NCBI RefSeq assembly: GCF_047124445.1
Contig: NZ_CP138921.1
Coordinates: 930,001 to 994,000, forward strand
Length of the DNA: 64,000 nucleotides
Origin: Shimia sp047124445
GTDB lineage: Bacteria > Pseudomonadota > Alphaproteobacteria > Rhodobacterales > Rhodobacteraceae
Reading direction: 5' to 3'
A model generated the notes under the pieces. That model saw only the letters and a program-made list of their open reading frames with translations. It made no database searches and was not told the origin of the DNA. The position numbers were made by a program, and so were the translations under genes. Of the stretch, positions 34,034 to 42,257 are shown one piece after another; positions within the stretch are counted from its first letter, which is position 1, and every line of letters starts with the position of its first letter.

Positions 34034-34687
34034 ATGCGCCCCACCGACCATCTGCGCACCCTTGCGGGTGACGACTGGATCGCTGCCACCACGCACCCTT
34101 TCTGCACCGAATTGGCTGATGGCTCCCTGCCTTTGGCAAAGATGCGTTGGTATCTGGCGCAGGATTATCAGTTTGTCGGCAATTTCGTGCGCCTGCTCGC
34201 AAGCGCCATCGCCCATGCACCAACACTGGCCGACTCGGTACCGGCAGCGCAATTCCTGGCGCTGGTCACCGGCCCTGAGAACACCTACTTCCTGCGCTCC
34301 TTTGAGGCGCTCGATATGAGTGAGGCAGAGCAAACCGCCCCACCTGCCCCACCCACTGAGGGCTTCAACGCGTTGATGGCGGAGGCAGCCGCCTCGGGTC
34401 GTTATGAGTTGATGCTCGCCGTGTTGGTTGTGGCGGAATGGGTCTACCTAAGCTGGGCCACTCCTGTGAACCCACCCAAAGACGCGCTGCCGTTCTATTT
34501 TGCTGAATGGATCACGCTGCACGCGGGCGAAGGTTTTGAGGGTGTCGTGGAATATTTGCGCTCCCAACTGGACGCCGTATGGCCAACTCTGTCCACCGAG
34601 GCGCAACGTGACGTGGAAGCGCTCTTCCTGCGGGCCGTGAAGCTGGAACGTGATTTCTGGGACGCGTCTTACGCCGAACATAGCTAA
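34034..34687 (+). CDS. tenA: TenA family protein (TenA_E type)
   Basis: This 217-aa all-helical protein belongs to the TenA/thiaminase II family, which hydrolyses aminopyrimidines for thiamine salvage. The stretches ATTHPFCTELADGSLP, YLAQDYQFVGNFVRLL and VVAEWVYLSWA fit. The only cysteine is near residue 24, so the central catalytic Cys of classical TenA is missing, and the protein belongs with the TenA_E group. The ATG at 34034 follows ACAGGAGACTCAC. Confidence 0.88.
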   Translation: MRPTDHLRTLAGDDWIAATTHPFCTELADGSLPLAKMRWYLAQDYQFVGNFVRLLASAIAHAPTLADSVPAAQFLALVTGPENTYFLRSFEALDMSEAEQTAPPAPPTEGFNALMAEAAASGRYELMLAVLVVAEWVYLSWATPVNPPKDALPFYFAEWITLHAGEGFEGVVEYLRSQLDAVWPTLSTEAQRDVEALFLRAVKLERDFWDASYAEHS

Positions 34688-34814
34688 CGCGGCTTAACCT
34701 TTGGGGCGCAACGCACGGTCCGGTAACCTACGCCGGGCCGTCAGATACCCCACCTCCGCGATACAGTCGCAATACAGACAATATACCGACGCGCCAAAAA
34801 CCGGTTAACGGCGC

Positions 34815-34843
34815 TTGCACCCCCCGCGCAACACCACTATCTA
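34815..34843 (+). promoter_or_regulatory. Sigma-70 type promoter of the tmRNA gene
   Basis: TTGCAC (34815-34820) and TATCTA (34838-34843) are separated by 17 bp. Transcription would begin near 34850, at the start of the acceptor part of the tmRNA. Confidence 0.6.
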
Positions 34844-34848
34844 TGGGG

Positions 34849-35158
34849 TGTTCCCTCGGGAACTATGGACATAAACGCGCTTGTAATAAACGGATCGGAC
34901 CCGGGGGCGGTACCCGGCGTCTCCACCAAACATCCTTCATTTGGGGATCATGGGGACGAAATAGGATCGACGGACGTCTAAAGAAGTTAGCTTTGTCTCG
35001 GCTGTCTGCCACCGTTATCGGCGAAAACTGTACAATTGCAAATGACAATCGTGCTCCGGTAGCAGTCGCTGCGTAAGCAGTGCCTAACACCGAAATCTAA
35101 GTCCTGACGCTAGCTGCCTCAGGCGGGGTCCGCAGGAACCTGGCAACAGAATCCTGCA
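34849..35158 (+). ncRNA. ssrA: Two-piece (circularly permuted) tmRNA
   Basis: The acceptor piece ends CGTCTCCACCA at 34928, after a T-arm CCGGG/CCCGG. A 23-bp intervening segment follows, and the coding piece starts GGGGACG at 34952; GGGGACG pairs with CGTCTCC to make the acceptor stem. The tag frame encodes ANDNRAPVAVAA and ends in TAA at about 35076. This order, acceptor before coding, is the permuted alphaproteobacterial form. tmRNA rescues stalled ribosomes and marks the product for ClpXP. The outer ends (34849 and 35158) are estimates. Confidence 0.93.
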
Positions 35159-35389
35159 CTTTCAGCCCTCAATTCCTTAAATTAACCGAGTCGCGCATCC
35201 GCGTGAGAAGCTGTTAATTTTTCAGCGAAAAATGGTTAATTTGAGGGTCGGCATTAATACTTGGCCCGCAAAATCGCTTTATTTGTTAAAAATCGCAATT
35301 TCGCCATGATTTGACCTTTCTTTTTAACCTTTCACTTACTCTTTGGACCGTAGCGTCTGCTTTGGGGATACAACTGGAAGGCACTCAAA
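35159..35389. other. AT-rich spacer after the tmRNA
   Basis: These 231 bp are clearly more AT-rich than their neighbours. They contain an inverted repeat ATTTTTC/GAAAAAT (35217-35233) and several TTAA motifs, including TTAACC and TTAC eight bases apart near 35325, which partly resemble CtrA sites. No clear tmRNA terminator was found. The promoter of the NTF2-like gene is presumably here. Confidence 0.45.
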
Positions 35390-35821
35390 ATGTCTGTAGA
35401 TAAACAGCAAGTAATCGAAGATTGGTTCCGGCGTGTTTGGGTAGAAGCCGATATGGACGCCATCGACGAGATGTTCCGTCCTGATAGTAAAGCCGAAGGC
35501 GTTTTGCCGGGCTTTGACGTGGGACCGGAAGATTTCCGGGAAATGGCAAGCATGTATTTGGCCTTAGTCGAAGACCCTATTGTCTGTGTAGAGAAAGTCA
35601 TGGTCGACGGCGATTGGGCCGCAGCTCTCTGGACCATGAGCATTCTCAACCCGGTCAGCGGAGATCGTATCACTGGCTTTGGTCAGCTCTTTGTGCGTTT
35701 TGAAGGCGCGCTCATGGTTGAAGCTTATAACAACTTTGATTTGGTTGCCTTTTTCGAGAAGATGGGCTTCCTGCCCGAGCAGACCATGGCCATGTGTCTG
35801 ACTGGGCAAAAGGTCGCTTAA
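35390..35821 (+). CDS. NTF2-like (SnoaL-like) protein
   Basis: This 143-aa protein looks like a single cone-shaped NTF2/SnoaL domain, starting VIEDWFRRVWVEADMDAIDEMF and containing VEKVMVDGDWAAALWTMSI. The catalytic role is unknown, and the domain is often a hydrolase or isomerase scaffold. It stands alone behind an AT-rich upstream region of about 230 bp, which suggests its own promoter and regulation. Confidence 0.75.
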   Translation: MSVDKQQVIEDWFRRVWVEADMDAIDEMFRPDSKAEGVLPGFDVGPEDFREMASMYLALVEDPIVCVEKVMVDGDWAAALWTMSILNPVSGDRITGFGQLFVRFEGALMVEAYNNFDLVAFFEKMGFLPEQTMAMCLTGQKVA

Positions 35822-35872
35822 GACCGTCAAAAACACCTTGCATCCGGGGCGTTGTGCGCTAGCGATAAAGCC

Positions 35873-37129
35873 ATGACGCAGATGCCCTCCTACTCCGACC
35901 TGCTGCGCGTCTTTGGGCGCATCGGCCTGCTGTCTTTTGGCGGACCTGCAGCGCAAATCGGACTGATGCACCAGGAGCTTGTCGACCGCACGGGTTGGCT
36001 GAAAGAGAAAGAATTTCTCGGCGCCCTGTCCTTCTGTATGCTTTTACCTGGCCCGGAGGCTATGCAACTCGCCACCTTCTGTGGCTGGAAGCTGCGCGGC
36101 ACGCTCGGAGGCGTCATCGCTGGCAGCTTGTTTGTGCTGCCTGGCGCCGCCTTGATCTTCTTTTTGGTTGCGGGCTACGCCGCTTATGGCGACCTCCCAC
36201 AGGTGGCCTCTGCCTTTCTTGGTGTGAAAGCGGCGGTGGTGGCAATCATCGTGCAGGCCTTGTTAGGTTTGTCTCGCAAGGTACTGACAAGTAAAGTAAA
36301 CGCAGTGGTGGCCCTGGCAAGTTTTGCCGCGTTGTATTCAGCCATTTTGCCTTTTCCGGCCGTCATTGTCCTAGCCGCGGTTTTGGGATTTGTTTTGTCC
36401 AGACAGACAGCAACACCGGACTTAGTTACCAGCCGAAACCACGTTGAAAACCCGTGGAAGCAAACTGTTGCCGCCGTCGCTTTCTGGGGCCTTCTTTGGT
36501 TGATACCTGTAGCATTTGCAGTGTCCGCTGGTGGTTTCCTCAAAGACGTCGCGCTGTTCTTTTCACAACTGGCCGTGGTCACCTTCGGCGGCGCTTACGC
36601 CGTGCTGGCATATATGGTGCAAGCTGTGGTTCAAGACTTCGGCTGGCTTACCACCGACCAAATGATGGACGCGCTTGGCCTGGCGGAAACCACTCCCGGT
36701 CCGTTGATCCTCGTCACCCAGTTTGTCGCCACTCTGGCAGGCCAACTCCAAGGTGGGGCCAGTCTTGCGCTGACCGCTGGCCTGCTGGCGCTGTGGTGCA
36801 CCTTTATACCCTGTTTTCTCTGGATTTTTTCCGGTGCCCCCCACGTCTCCCGGATCTTATCCAACCCACGCCTCAGTTCTGCGCTCACCTTGATTTCCGC
36901 CGCCGTACTGGGTGTGATTGCCAACCTAAGCATGTGGTTCACCATCAACCTCCTGTTTGCCAAAACCACTTTAAGCCCAATCGGTACCCTACCTGTCCTG
37001 ACCAGCTTTGACCCAATCGCTGGTATTCTGACCGTTGCGGCGATATTCGCGATGTTGAAGCTGCGGCTACCACTTTTGGTCGTGCTAGCGCTCTCAGCCA
37101 TCGCCGCGATGACAATTGGTCTGTTTTAG
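35873..37129 (+). CDS. chrA: Chromate transporter ChrA family protein
   Basis: This 418-aa protein has two homologous CHR halves and about ten to twelve membrane segments. Each half begins with the family pattern: FGRIGLLSFGGPAAQIGLMHQE...FLGALSFCMLLPGPEAMQLA, and FSQLAVVTFGGAYAVLAY...DALGLAETTPGPLILV. ChrA proteins export chromate. The ATG at 35873 is preferred; TTG at 35852 is less likely. Confidence 0.9.
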   Translation: MTQMPSYSDLLRVFGRIGLLSFGGPAAQIGLMHQELVDRTGWLKEKEFLGALSFCMLLPGPEAMQLATFCGWKLRGTLGGVIAGSLFVLPGAALIFFLVAGYAAYGDLPQVASAFLGVKAAVVAIIVQALLGLSRKVLTSKVNAVVALASFAALYSAILPFPAVIVLAAVLGFVLSRQTATPDLVTSRNHVENPWKQTVAAVAFWGLLWLIPVAFAVSAGGFLKDVALFFSQLAVVTFGGAYAVLAYMVQAVVQDFGWLTTDQMMDALGLAETTPGPLILVTQFVATLAGQLQGGASLALTAGLLALWCTFIPCFLWIFSGAPHVSRILSNPRLSSALTLISAAVLGVIANLSMWFTINLLFAKTTLSPIGTLPVLTSFDPIAGILTVAAIFAMLKLRLPLLVVLALSAIAAMTIGLF

Positions 37130-37209
37130 GCCAACTTTTTGCGCTGGATCATCTTTCGTTTCCCGCGCAATGGTCTATTGTCAAAACAACAGACTATCGG
37201 AGCACTGCC

Positions 37210-37680
37210 ATGTCCGGGACCATCGACTACGGAAATCTCATGCATCGCGCGATGCGCAGCTTGATTCAGACGGTTTTGGCCGATGTTCAACAGAACGGTC
37301 TGCCCGGCGAGCACCATTTTTTCATCACCTTTGACACCCAGCACCCGGATGTTGAAATCGCCGAATGGCTGGCGGATCGCTACCCCGGCGAAATGACCGT
37401 GGTGATGCAGCACTGGTATGACAATCTGACCGTCACAGACGAAGGCTTCGCGGTTACGCTGAATTTTGGAGACGCGCCAGAACCTCTTTATATTCCTTAC
37501 AATTCCATCAAGACCTTCGTGGACCCGTCGGTGGAATTTGGCCTGCGGTTCGAGACCCAGGATGAGGACGAAGCGGAAGACGTGCTTGATGAACTGCCTG
37601 AGGAGATCAACCTCGAAGAGATCGTCGAAGAGCCTCGAAAGGACGCCGAAGTGGTGTCTCTGGACAGCTTCCGTAAGTGA
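37210..37680 (+). CDS. sspB: SspB family ClpXP adaptor
   Basis: This 156-aa protein fits alphaproteobacterial SspB, which tethers ssrA-tagged proteins to ClpXP. The substrate-binding domain (about 1-115) includes IDYGNLMHRAMRSLIQTVL and HHFFITFDTQHPDVEI. The acidic linker leads to a short C-terminal ClpX-binding tail ending VVSLDSFRK. It is 2 kb from the tmRNA that makes the tags it recognises. Confidence 0.9.
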   Translation: MSGTIDYGNLMHRAMRSLIQTVLADVQQNGLPGEHHFFITFDTQHPDVEIAEWLADRYPGEMTVVMQHWYDNLTVTDEGFAVTLNFGDAPEPLYIPYNSIKTFVDPSVEFGLRFETQDEDEAEDVLDELPEEINLEEIVEEPRKDAEVVSLDSFRK

Positions 37681-37850
37681 TCCGCTCGGCCAAACGGGCC
37701 GCTATTAAGTTTATGCGCCTGCCTATAGTTTAAATCTCAGTCTCAAAGGCCGATTTGCCGCGCCTTGTTAGCGGTATCCCACGGTATACAGTATTGCACT
37801 TTGTCCCACTTCCGGTATGACACTCCTGACATTTTTTACCGGAGGTCGTC

Positions 37851-39245
37851 ATGGCAGATACCCGTACTGAAACCGACAGCTTTGGCCCACTAGAGGTCCC
37901 TTCCGACAAGTATTGGGGCGCACAGACACAGCGCTCGATCATGAACTTCCCGATCGGATGGGAAAAGCAGCCCGTCGCCATCGTGCGCGCGCTTGGCGTG
38001 ATTAAGCAGGCTTGCGCCATGCAAAACAAAGCCACCGGCAAGATGGACGCAAAAATCGCTGACGCTGTCATTCAAGCCGCGTCCGAAGTTGTTGCCGGTA
38101 AGTTTGACGACAACTTCCCACTGGTAGTTTGGCAAACCGGCTCCGGTACCCAGTCCAACATGAACTCCAACGAGGTGATCGCAAACCGCGCAATCGAAAT
38201 CCTCGGCGGCGTGATTGGTTCCAAAGACCCCGTGCACCCAAACGACCACTGCAACATGGGTCAGTCGTCCAACGACACCTTCCCAACAGCGATGCACATT
38301 GCCGCAGCAATGACCGTGCGCGACGTTCTGCTGCCAGGCTTGAACAAGCTGGCAGAGGGCTTGGAAGCGAAGTCCGAAGAGTTCAAAGACATCATCAAGA
38401 TCGGCCGGACCCACACCCAAGATGCGACCCCGCTCACGCTGGGCCAGGAATTTGGCGGCTACGCGCACCAGATCCGTCAGGGCATTGCCCGTGTCGAAGC
38501 GGCTCTGCCTGGCATCTATGAACTGGCGCAAGGCGGCACTGCTGTAGGCACCGGCCTGAACACCCAACCGGGTTGGGGTGAAGCTGTGGCGGGTCATATG
38601 GCTGAGATCACCGGCCTGCCGTTTGTCACCGCGCCAAACAAATTTGAGGCTCTGGCCGCACACGACGCCATGGTCTTCATGTCCGGCGCCTTGGCCACCG
38701 TGGCTGGCGCGATGTACAAAATCGCCAACGACATCCGCTTCCTTGGCTCCGGCCCGCGCTCCGGTCTGGGTGAACTGATCCTGCCGGAAAACGAGCCAGG
38801 CTCCTCGATCATGCCAGGCAAAGTGAACCCAACTCAGGCCGAAGCGATGACCCAAGTCGCCGCACACGTCATGGGCAACAACGCTGCCATGACCTTTGCA
38901 GGCTCTCAAGGTCACTTCGAGCTGAACGTCTACAACCCGATGATGTCCTACAACCTGCTGCAATCCATGCAGCTTCTGGGCGATGTGGCGGACAGCTTCA
39001 CCGAGCGTATGCTCAATGGCATCAAAGCCAACGAGCCACGTATCGACAAGCTGATGAAAGAAAGCCTGATGCTGGTGACCGCTCTGGCCCCAACCATCGG
39101 CTATGACAACGCGACCACCGTGGCGAAGACTGCGCACAAAAACGGCACCACGCTGAAGGAAGAAGCCATCGCGCTTGGCTTTGTTGATGAGGCAACCTTT
39201 GATGCGGTTGTGCGCCCAGAGCAGATGATTGGCCCCAAAGCCTAA
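37851..39245 (+). CDS. fumC: Class II fumarate hydratase
   Basis: This 464-aa enzyme interconverts fumarate and malate in the TCA cycle without an iron-sulfur cluster. The signature GSSIMPGKVNPTQAE (about 317-331), the N-terminal DSFGPLEVPSDKYWGAQTQRS and the active-site region QSSNDTFPTAMH are present. RBS GGAGG lies 7 bp before the ATG. A terminator closes the gene. Confidence 0.98.
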   Translation: MADTRTETDSFGPLEVPSDKYWGAQTQRSIMNFPIGWEKQPVAIVRALGVIKQACAMQNKATGKMDAKIADAVIQAASEVVAGKFDDNFPLVVWQTGSGTQSNMNSNEVIANRAIEILGGVIGSKDPVHPNDHCNMGQSSNDTFPTAMHIAAAMTVRDVLLPGLNKLAEGLEAKSEEFKDIIKIGRTHTQDATPLTLGQEFGGYAHQIRQGIARVEAALPGIYELAQGGTAVGTGLNTQPGWGEAVAGHMAEITGLPFVTAPNKFEALAAHDAMVFMSGALATVAGAMYKIANDIRFLGSGPRSGLGELILPENEPGSSIMPGKVNPTQAEAMTQVAAHVMGNNAAMTFAGSQGHFELNVYNPMMSYNLLQSMQLLGDVADSFTERMLNGIKANEPRIDKLMKESLMLVTALAPTIGYDNATTVAKTAHKNGTTLKEEAIALGFVDEATFDAVVRPEQMIGPKA

Positions 39246-39268
39246 ACACTGACAGCAAAAACAGTTCG

Positions 39269-39303
39269 AAGGCGGCTCAAACCAGAGCCGCCTTTTCTTT
39301 TTT
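39269..39303 (+). terminator. Intrinsic terminator of fumC
   Basis: AAGGCGGCT (39269-39277) pairs with AGCCGCCTT (39286-39294) around an 8-nt loop and is followed by TTCTTTTTT. Confidence 0.92.
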
Positions 39304-39363
39304 CGACGGAAAAATCTTGGCCAAGCGTTTGAAATTCAACAACAGCCACCCTAGGTAACTGCC

Positions 39364-39501
39364 ATGAAAAAACAGAGCATCCGTCCCCTCTACCTGATCC
39401 TCATCCTGATCATGGGTGGCTTGTCGCTAGCGACGACACCGGTGTTTGCCATGGTGATTGACGAGATCACCACCTGCGAGGCCGAGACCATCTTCTCCTA
39501 A
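39364..39501 (+). CDS. Small predicted secreted or membrane protein, 45 aa
   Basis: The frame starts MKKQSIRPLYLILILIMGGL and ends TTCEAETIFS. It has a signal-peptide or single-helix profile (about 8-28) and one Cys near the C terminus. The ribosome-binding site is weak (TAGGTAAC). It lies between the fumC terminator and the DUF4169 gene and resembles no family I recognise. Confidence 0.5.
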   Translation: MKKQSIRPLYLILILIMGGLSLATTPVFAMVIDEITTCEAETIFS

Positions 39502-39548
39502 GCACGGGCTGTCTGGGCAAACTTACGTTTTGCAAGTAACCTGCTGAC

Positions 39549-39719
39549 ATGACTGTGGTGAATCTCAACAAGTTCCGCAAAGCCAAAGCCCGCGCTGACG
39601 AAAAAGCGCAGGCCAATCAAAACGCTGCGAAGTTTGGTCGAACCAAAGCCCAGAAAAAGCTGGAAGAAGCGCAGGCAGAGAAAGCCTGCCGGGATCTGGA
39701 CGGAAAAGAACGCGAATGA
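39549..39719 (+). CDS. DUF4169 family small protein
   Basis: This 56-aa very basic protein fits DUF4169, beginning VVNLNKFRKAKARADEKAQA and carrying the family motif NAAKFGRTKAQK. It is probably helical; its role is unknown. Its stop overlaps the start of the RHH gene by four bases (ATGA), so the two form a pair. Confidence 0.85.
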   Translation: MTVVNLNKFRKAKARADEKAQANQNAAKFGRTKAQKKLEEAQAEKACRDLDGKERE

Positions 39720-39946
39720 GCCGGCCAACCAAGCGCTCACTCACGCTGCGGGGGCACCGTACAAGCGTGTCCTTAGAGGATGATTTCTGGCGCGCCTTTC
39801 GCGACATTGCGGAAGAAAAGAACATCCCGATAAACGCGCTTGCGGCTCAAATTGATGCGGAGCGCGATCTGGAAGCCGGACTTGCCACGGCGATCCGCCT
39901 CTACGTTCTAGCCTATTTCCGCGCCCGCGCTTCAGTTGGCTCCTAA
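39716..39946 (+). CDS. Ribbon-helix-helix domain protein (RHH_4)
   Basis: This 76-aa protein fits the RHH_4 family: GHRTSVSLEDDFWRAFRDIAEEKNIPINALAAQID forms the strand-helix-helix unit. It may bind DNA and regulate the DUF4169 gene or other targets, but no operator was identified. A dispersed repeat overlaps its stop codon. Confidence 0.85.
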   Translation: MSRPTKRSLTLRGHRTSVSLEDDFWRAFRDIAEEKNIPINALAAQIDAERDLEAGLATAIRLYVLAYFRARASVGS

Positions 39947-39962
39947 ATATCCCCGCCGGAGG
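39945..39962 (+). repeat. Dispersed intergenic repeat, copy 3
   Basis: AAATATCCCCGCCGGAGG overlaps the TAA stop of the RHH gene. It is followed by the inverted repeat ACGCCC/GGGCGT (39965-39979), just before the end of convergent sufE. The 18-base unit is identical to copy 5 at 60440. Confidence 0.75.
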
Positions 39963-39980
39963 CAACGCCCAAAGGGCGTA

Positions 39981-40391
39981 TTAGGCGGCTTCTGTGGCGA
40001 CTAGGCGAATCCGCTCGATCATCGCCCGCAACCCGTTGGAGCGCTGTGACGACAGATGTTCGTTGAGCCCCAACCGTTCCAGCTCGGCCCGTGCATCCAC
40101 GGCAATCACCTCGGCAAGGCTCAAGCCGTTGTAAAGCTTGCGCAACACCGCAATCAGGCCGCTGACAATCATCGCGTCGCTGGCGCCTTCAAAGTGGAAC
40201 ACACCACCCTCGATGGTGGGATGCAGCCACACCTGACTGGCACAACCATCCACCTTGGTCGCAGGCACCCGGAGCGCCTCATCCAGCACCGGCATGTCCT
40301 TGCCCTGCTCGATCACATAGCGATAGCGGTCTTCCCAATCCTTGATGAACTCAAAGTCCTCGACGATATCTTCAAAGGCCTCGGCTGCCAT
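39981..40391 (-). CDS. sufE: SufE family sulfur-acceptor protein
   Basis: This 136-aa protein accepts persulfide from SufS for iron-sulfur cluster assembly. The active Cys50 lies in TKVDGCASQVWLHP, and the C-terminal part has LGLNEHLSSQRSNGLRAMIERIR, typical of SufE. No sufS or sufBCD is in the window. It is convergent with the RHH gene. Confidence 0.93.
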   Translation of the reverse strand: MAAEAFEDIVEDFEFIKDWEDRYRYVIEQGKDMPVLDEALRVPATKVDGCASQVWLHPTIEGGVFHFEGASDAMIVSGLIAVLRKLYNGLSLAEVIAVDARAELERLGLNEHLSSQRSNGLRAMIERIRLVATEAA

Positions 40392-40538
40392 GGTGGGATC
40401 ACTCCTACAACTTAAAACGATGCTTCCTCACCTATGTCGGGCGACCAAAAAGGTCCAGCCCCTCACGCCTTGCTCATCAGATGCTTTTCAAGGCGATACG
40501 AATAGGTTAACCCATGGGGCAAAGAATGAGGCCTATCG

Positions 40539-41042
40539 ATGCGCACACCTGTCCTGCTTTTGTTGACCGCCACCCTGGCGCTGTCTGCCTGTCAATCGCG
40601 CTGGAACCCTGCCAACTGGTGGGACACGGACGGATCGGCAGCTGCCGAATATGTTAATCCGCTGATTCCGGAGAAAACCGAAGAAGGCCGGTCATTCTTC
40701 ACCACGCAGGAAGAGCAGGAATACCGTGGTCTACCAATCGACAAAGTGACATCTGTGGAGGTGCATCGCGTCACAGAGGGTCGCTTGATTATGGCGGTTG
40801 GTGTGTCTTCCGTGCATGGGACGTCAGACGTGCGCTTGATCCTGCCGGAAACCGGCGCTTTGGATGGTGGCGTTCTGACATTGGAACTGCTGGGCCGCCC
40901 ACCATTTGAACCTGTTGTTGGCGGCTCCGAACAAAGTCGCGAAGTGACGACGGCTGTGGTGCTGACCGATCAGCAAATGTCGGGTGTTCGCACAATTCGG
41001 GTAAAGGCACTCACCAACAGCATCGACCGTCGCGCACGTTAA
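40539..41042 (+). CDS. Predicted lipoprotein
   Basis: This 167-aa protein has a lipoprotein signal with lipobox LSAC (Cys18). The mature part starts QSRWNPANWWDTDG and carries beta-rich sequence without a family I recognise. It is expected to be anchored in a membrane facing the periplasm. It stands alone between sufE and the tRNA gene. Confidence 0.78.
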   Translation: MRTPVLLLLTATLALSACQSRWNPANWWDTDGSAAAEYVNPLIPEKTEEGRSFFTTQEEQEYRGLPIDKVTSVEVHRVTEGRLIMAVGVSSVHGTSDVRLILPETGALDGGVLTLELLGRPPFEPVVGGSEQSREVTTAVVLTDQQMSGVRTIRVKALTNSIDRRAR

Positions 41043-41087
41043 TTTTGCGAGCCAGAATTCTGAATTCTAATGATTTTGACGGATTTT

Positions 41088-41164
41088 GGTAGGCCCGGCA
41101 GGACTTGAACCCGCAACCAAAGCGTTATGAGCGCTCTGCTCTAACCAATTGAGCTACAGGCCCG
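41088..41164 (-). tRNA. tRNA with CAT anticodon (Ile2 or elongator Met)
   Basis: The 77-nt sequence on the minus strand begins GGGCCTGTAGCTCAATTGG and ends with an encoded CCA. The anticodon loop is CTCATAA. The acceptor stem, D, anticodon and T arms all fold. A CAT anticodon can mean initiator Met, elongator Met, or Ile2 modified to lysidine. The absence of three G-C pairs in the anticodon stem excludes initiator; Ile2 seems most likely. Confidence 0.95.
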
Positions 41165-41198
41165 CCAAGTGCTTGGTTATGAAATGCCGCCGGTGCCG

Positions 41199-42131
41199 TC
41201 AAGCGGTCAGTTTGTCTGCCACCAGTTTGATGTCAGCTTGGCGGCGCAGCGCAGCCAACTTGTCGACAAACGCATTGATCACCAATTCAATTTTTGACCC
41301 CGGTATGGTCTTGGTTGGCGAAATTGCAAAAACGTCTTTGCTTGGCGCTTGATACTCGGGAAGCACCACCTCGTAGATGCCCTCATCCAGTTCTTTTTGA
41401 ATCAACATCCGTGCCGCCCGAGTGTAGCCCATGCCAGTGCGCACGGCTTTCAGGATGATTTCTGGATCATCCGCTGTGAACCCCACACGAATGGGCGCCT
41501 GAAAGGACTGACCATCTCGCTTTACATCAAAAAAGCCAGCGGTCTTGTCCTCGTGGTGCTGGATAAACTTCAATCGCTTCATGTCGTCCGGCGTTTCTGG
41601 GCGACCATGTTTGTCCAAATAACTTGGGGTGGCAAAAAACACCGTCTCTAGGGACGCGATCTTGCGCCCAAACCCCGAGGTTTCGCCTAAACGCCCGGCG
41701 CGTATGGCAAGGTCATAGCCCTCACGCACAACATCCACCAAGCGATCTTCCATACGCAGAACAATATCCAAATCCGGATGCGCTTTGCCAAGTTCAATCA
41801 GCACCGGTCCAAATACGACGCGTCCCAGGAAGTTGCCGGTGTTGATCCGAATGGTGCCGGCGACATCGCCGTGTAACGCTTCCAATTCTGCCAACATCAA
41901 CTCGTAGCGTTCCAATAGCTTTTGCGCGTGCTCCTGCACCAAAACCCCGGCCCGTGTGGCCGACACCCCTTGTGGGGATCGATGCAACAACTGTTGCCCA
42001 ATGTGTGTTTCCAGCTGGCGAATTTGCTGACTGGCTGCGGATTGCGAAATACCGCGCTGCTGCCCCGCGCCGGAGAGACTGCCCTCCGCAAGTGCGCTTA
42101 CAAAGGTCTCCATCAAACCCATCCGGTCCAT
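41199..42131 (-). CDS. LysR family transcriptional regulator
   Basis: This 310-aa regulator has an N-terminal winged helix (about 1-60, with FVSALAEGSLSGAGQQRGISQSAASQQIRQLE) and a substrate-binding domain (about 85-300). It is divergent from a Tat-exported hydrolase gene, with 126 bp between start codons, so control of that gene is likely. The ATG at 42131 (MDRMGLMETF) is preferred to readings from 42167. Confidence 0.92.
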   Translation of the reverse strand: MDRMGLMETFVSALAEGSLSGAGQQRGISQSAASQQIRQLETHIGQQLLHRSPQGVSATRAGVLVQEHAQKLLERYELMLAELEALHGDVAGTIRINTGNFLGRVVFGPVLIELGKAHPDLDIVLRMEDRLVDVVREGYDLAIRAGRLGETSGFGRKIASLETVFFATPSYLDKHGRPETPDDMKRLKFIQHHEDKTAGFFDVKRDGQSFQAPIRVGFTADDPEIILKAVRTGMGYTRAARMLIQKELDEGIYEVVLPEYQAPSKDVFAISPTKTIPGSKIELVINAFVDKLAALRRQADIKLVADKLTA

Positions 42132-42257
42132 GATATAAGCACTCCTTATGCCCCGTATCACCATCACATCGGTACTGCGGGCTATTTATCAAGCCTAGAT
42201 AGCCGAGACCAGCACAAGCTGGACCAAAATATTGCTTCAGGGATATTGGAGACCCTT

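Noticed and set aside
37890..39137. Minus-strand open frame of 415 codons
   Set aside because: It is antisense to fumC, which is fully supported; composition is typical of a shadow frame.
41088..41164. tRNA as an integration site of a genomic island
   Set aside because: Flanking genes are ordinary, and no integrase or direct repeat of the tRNA end is present.
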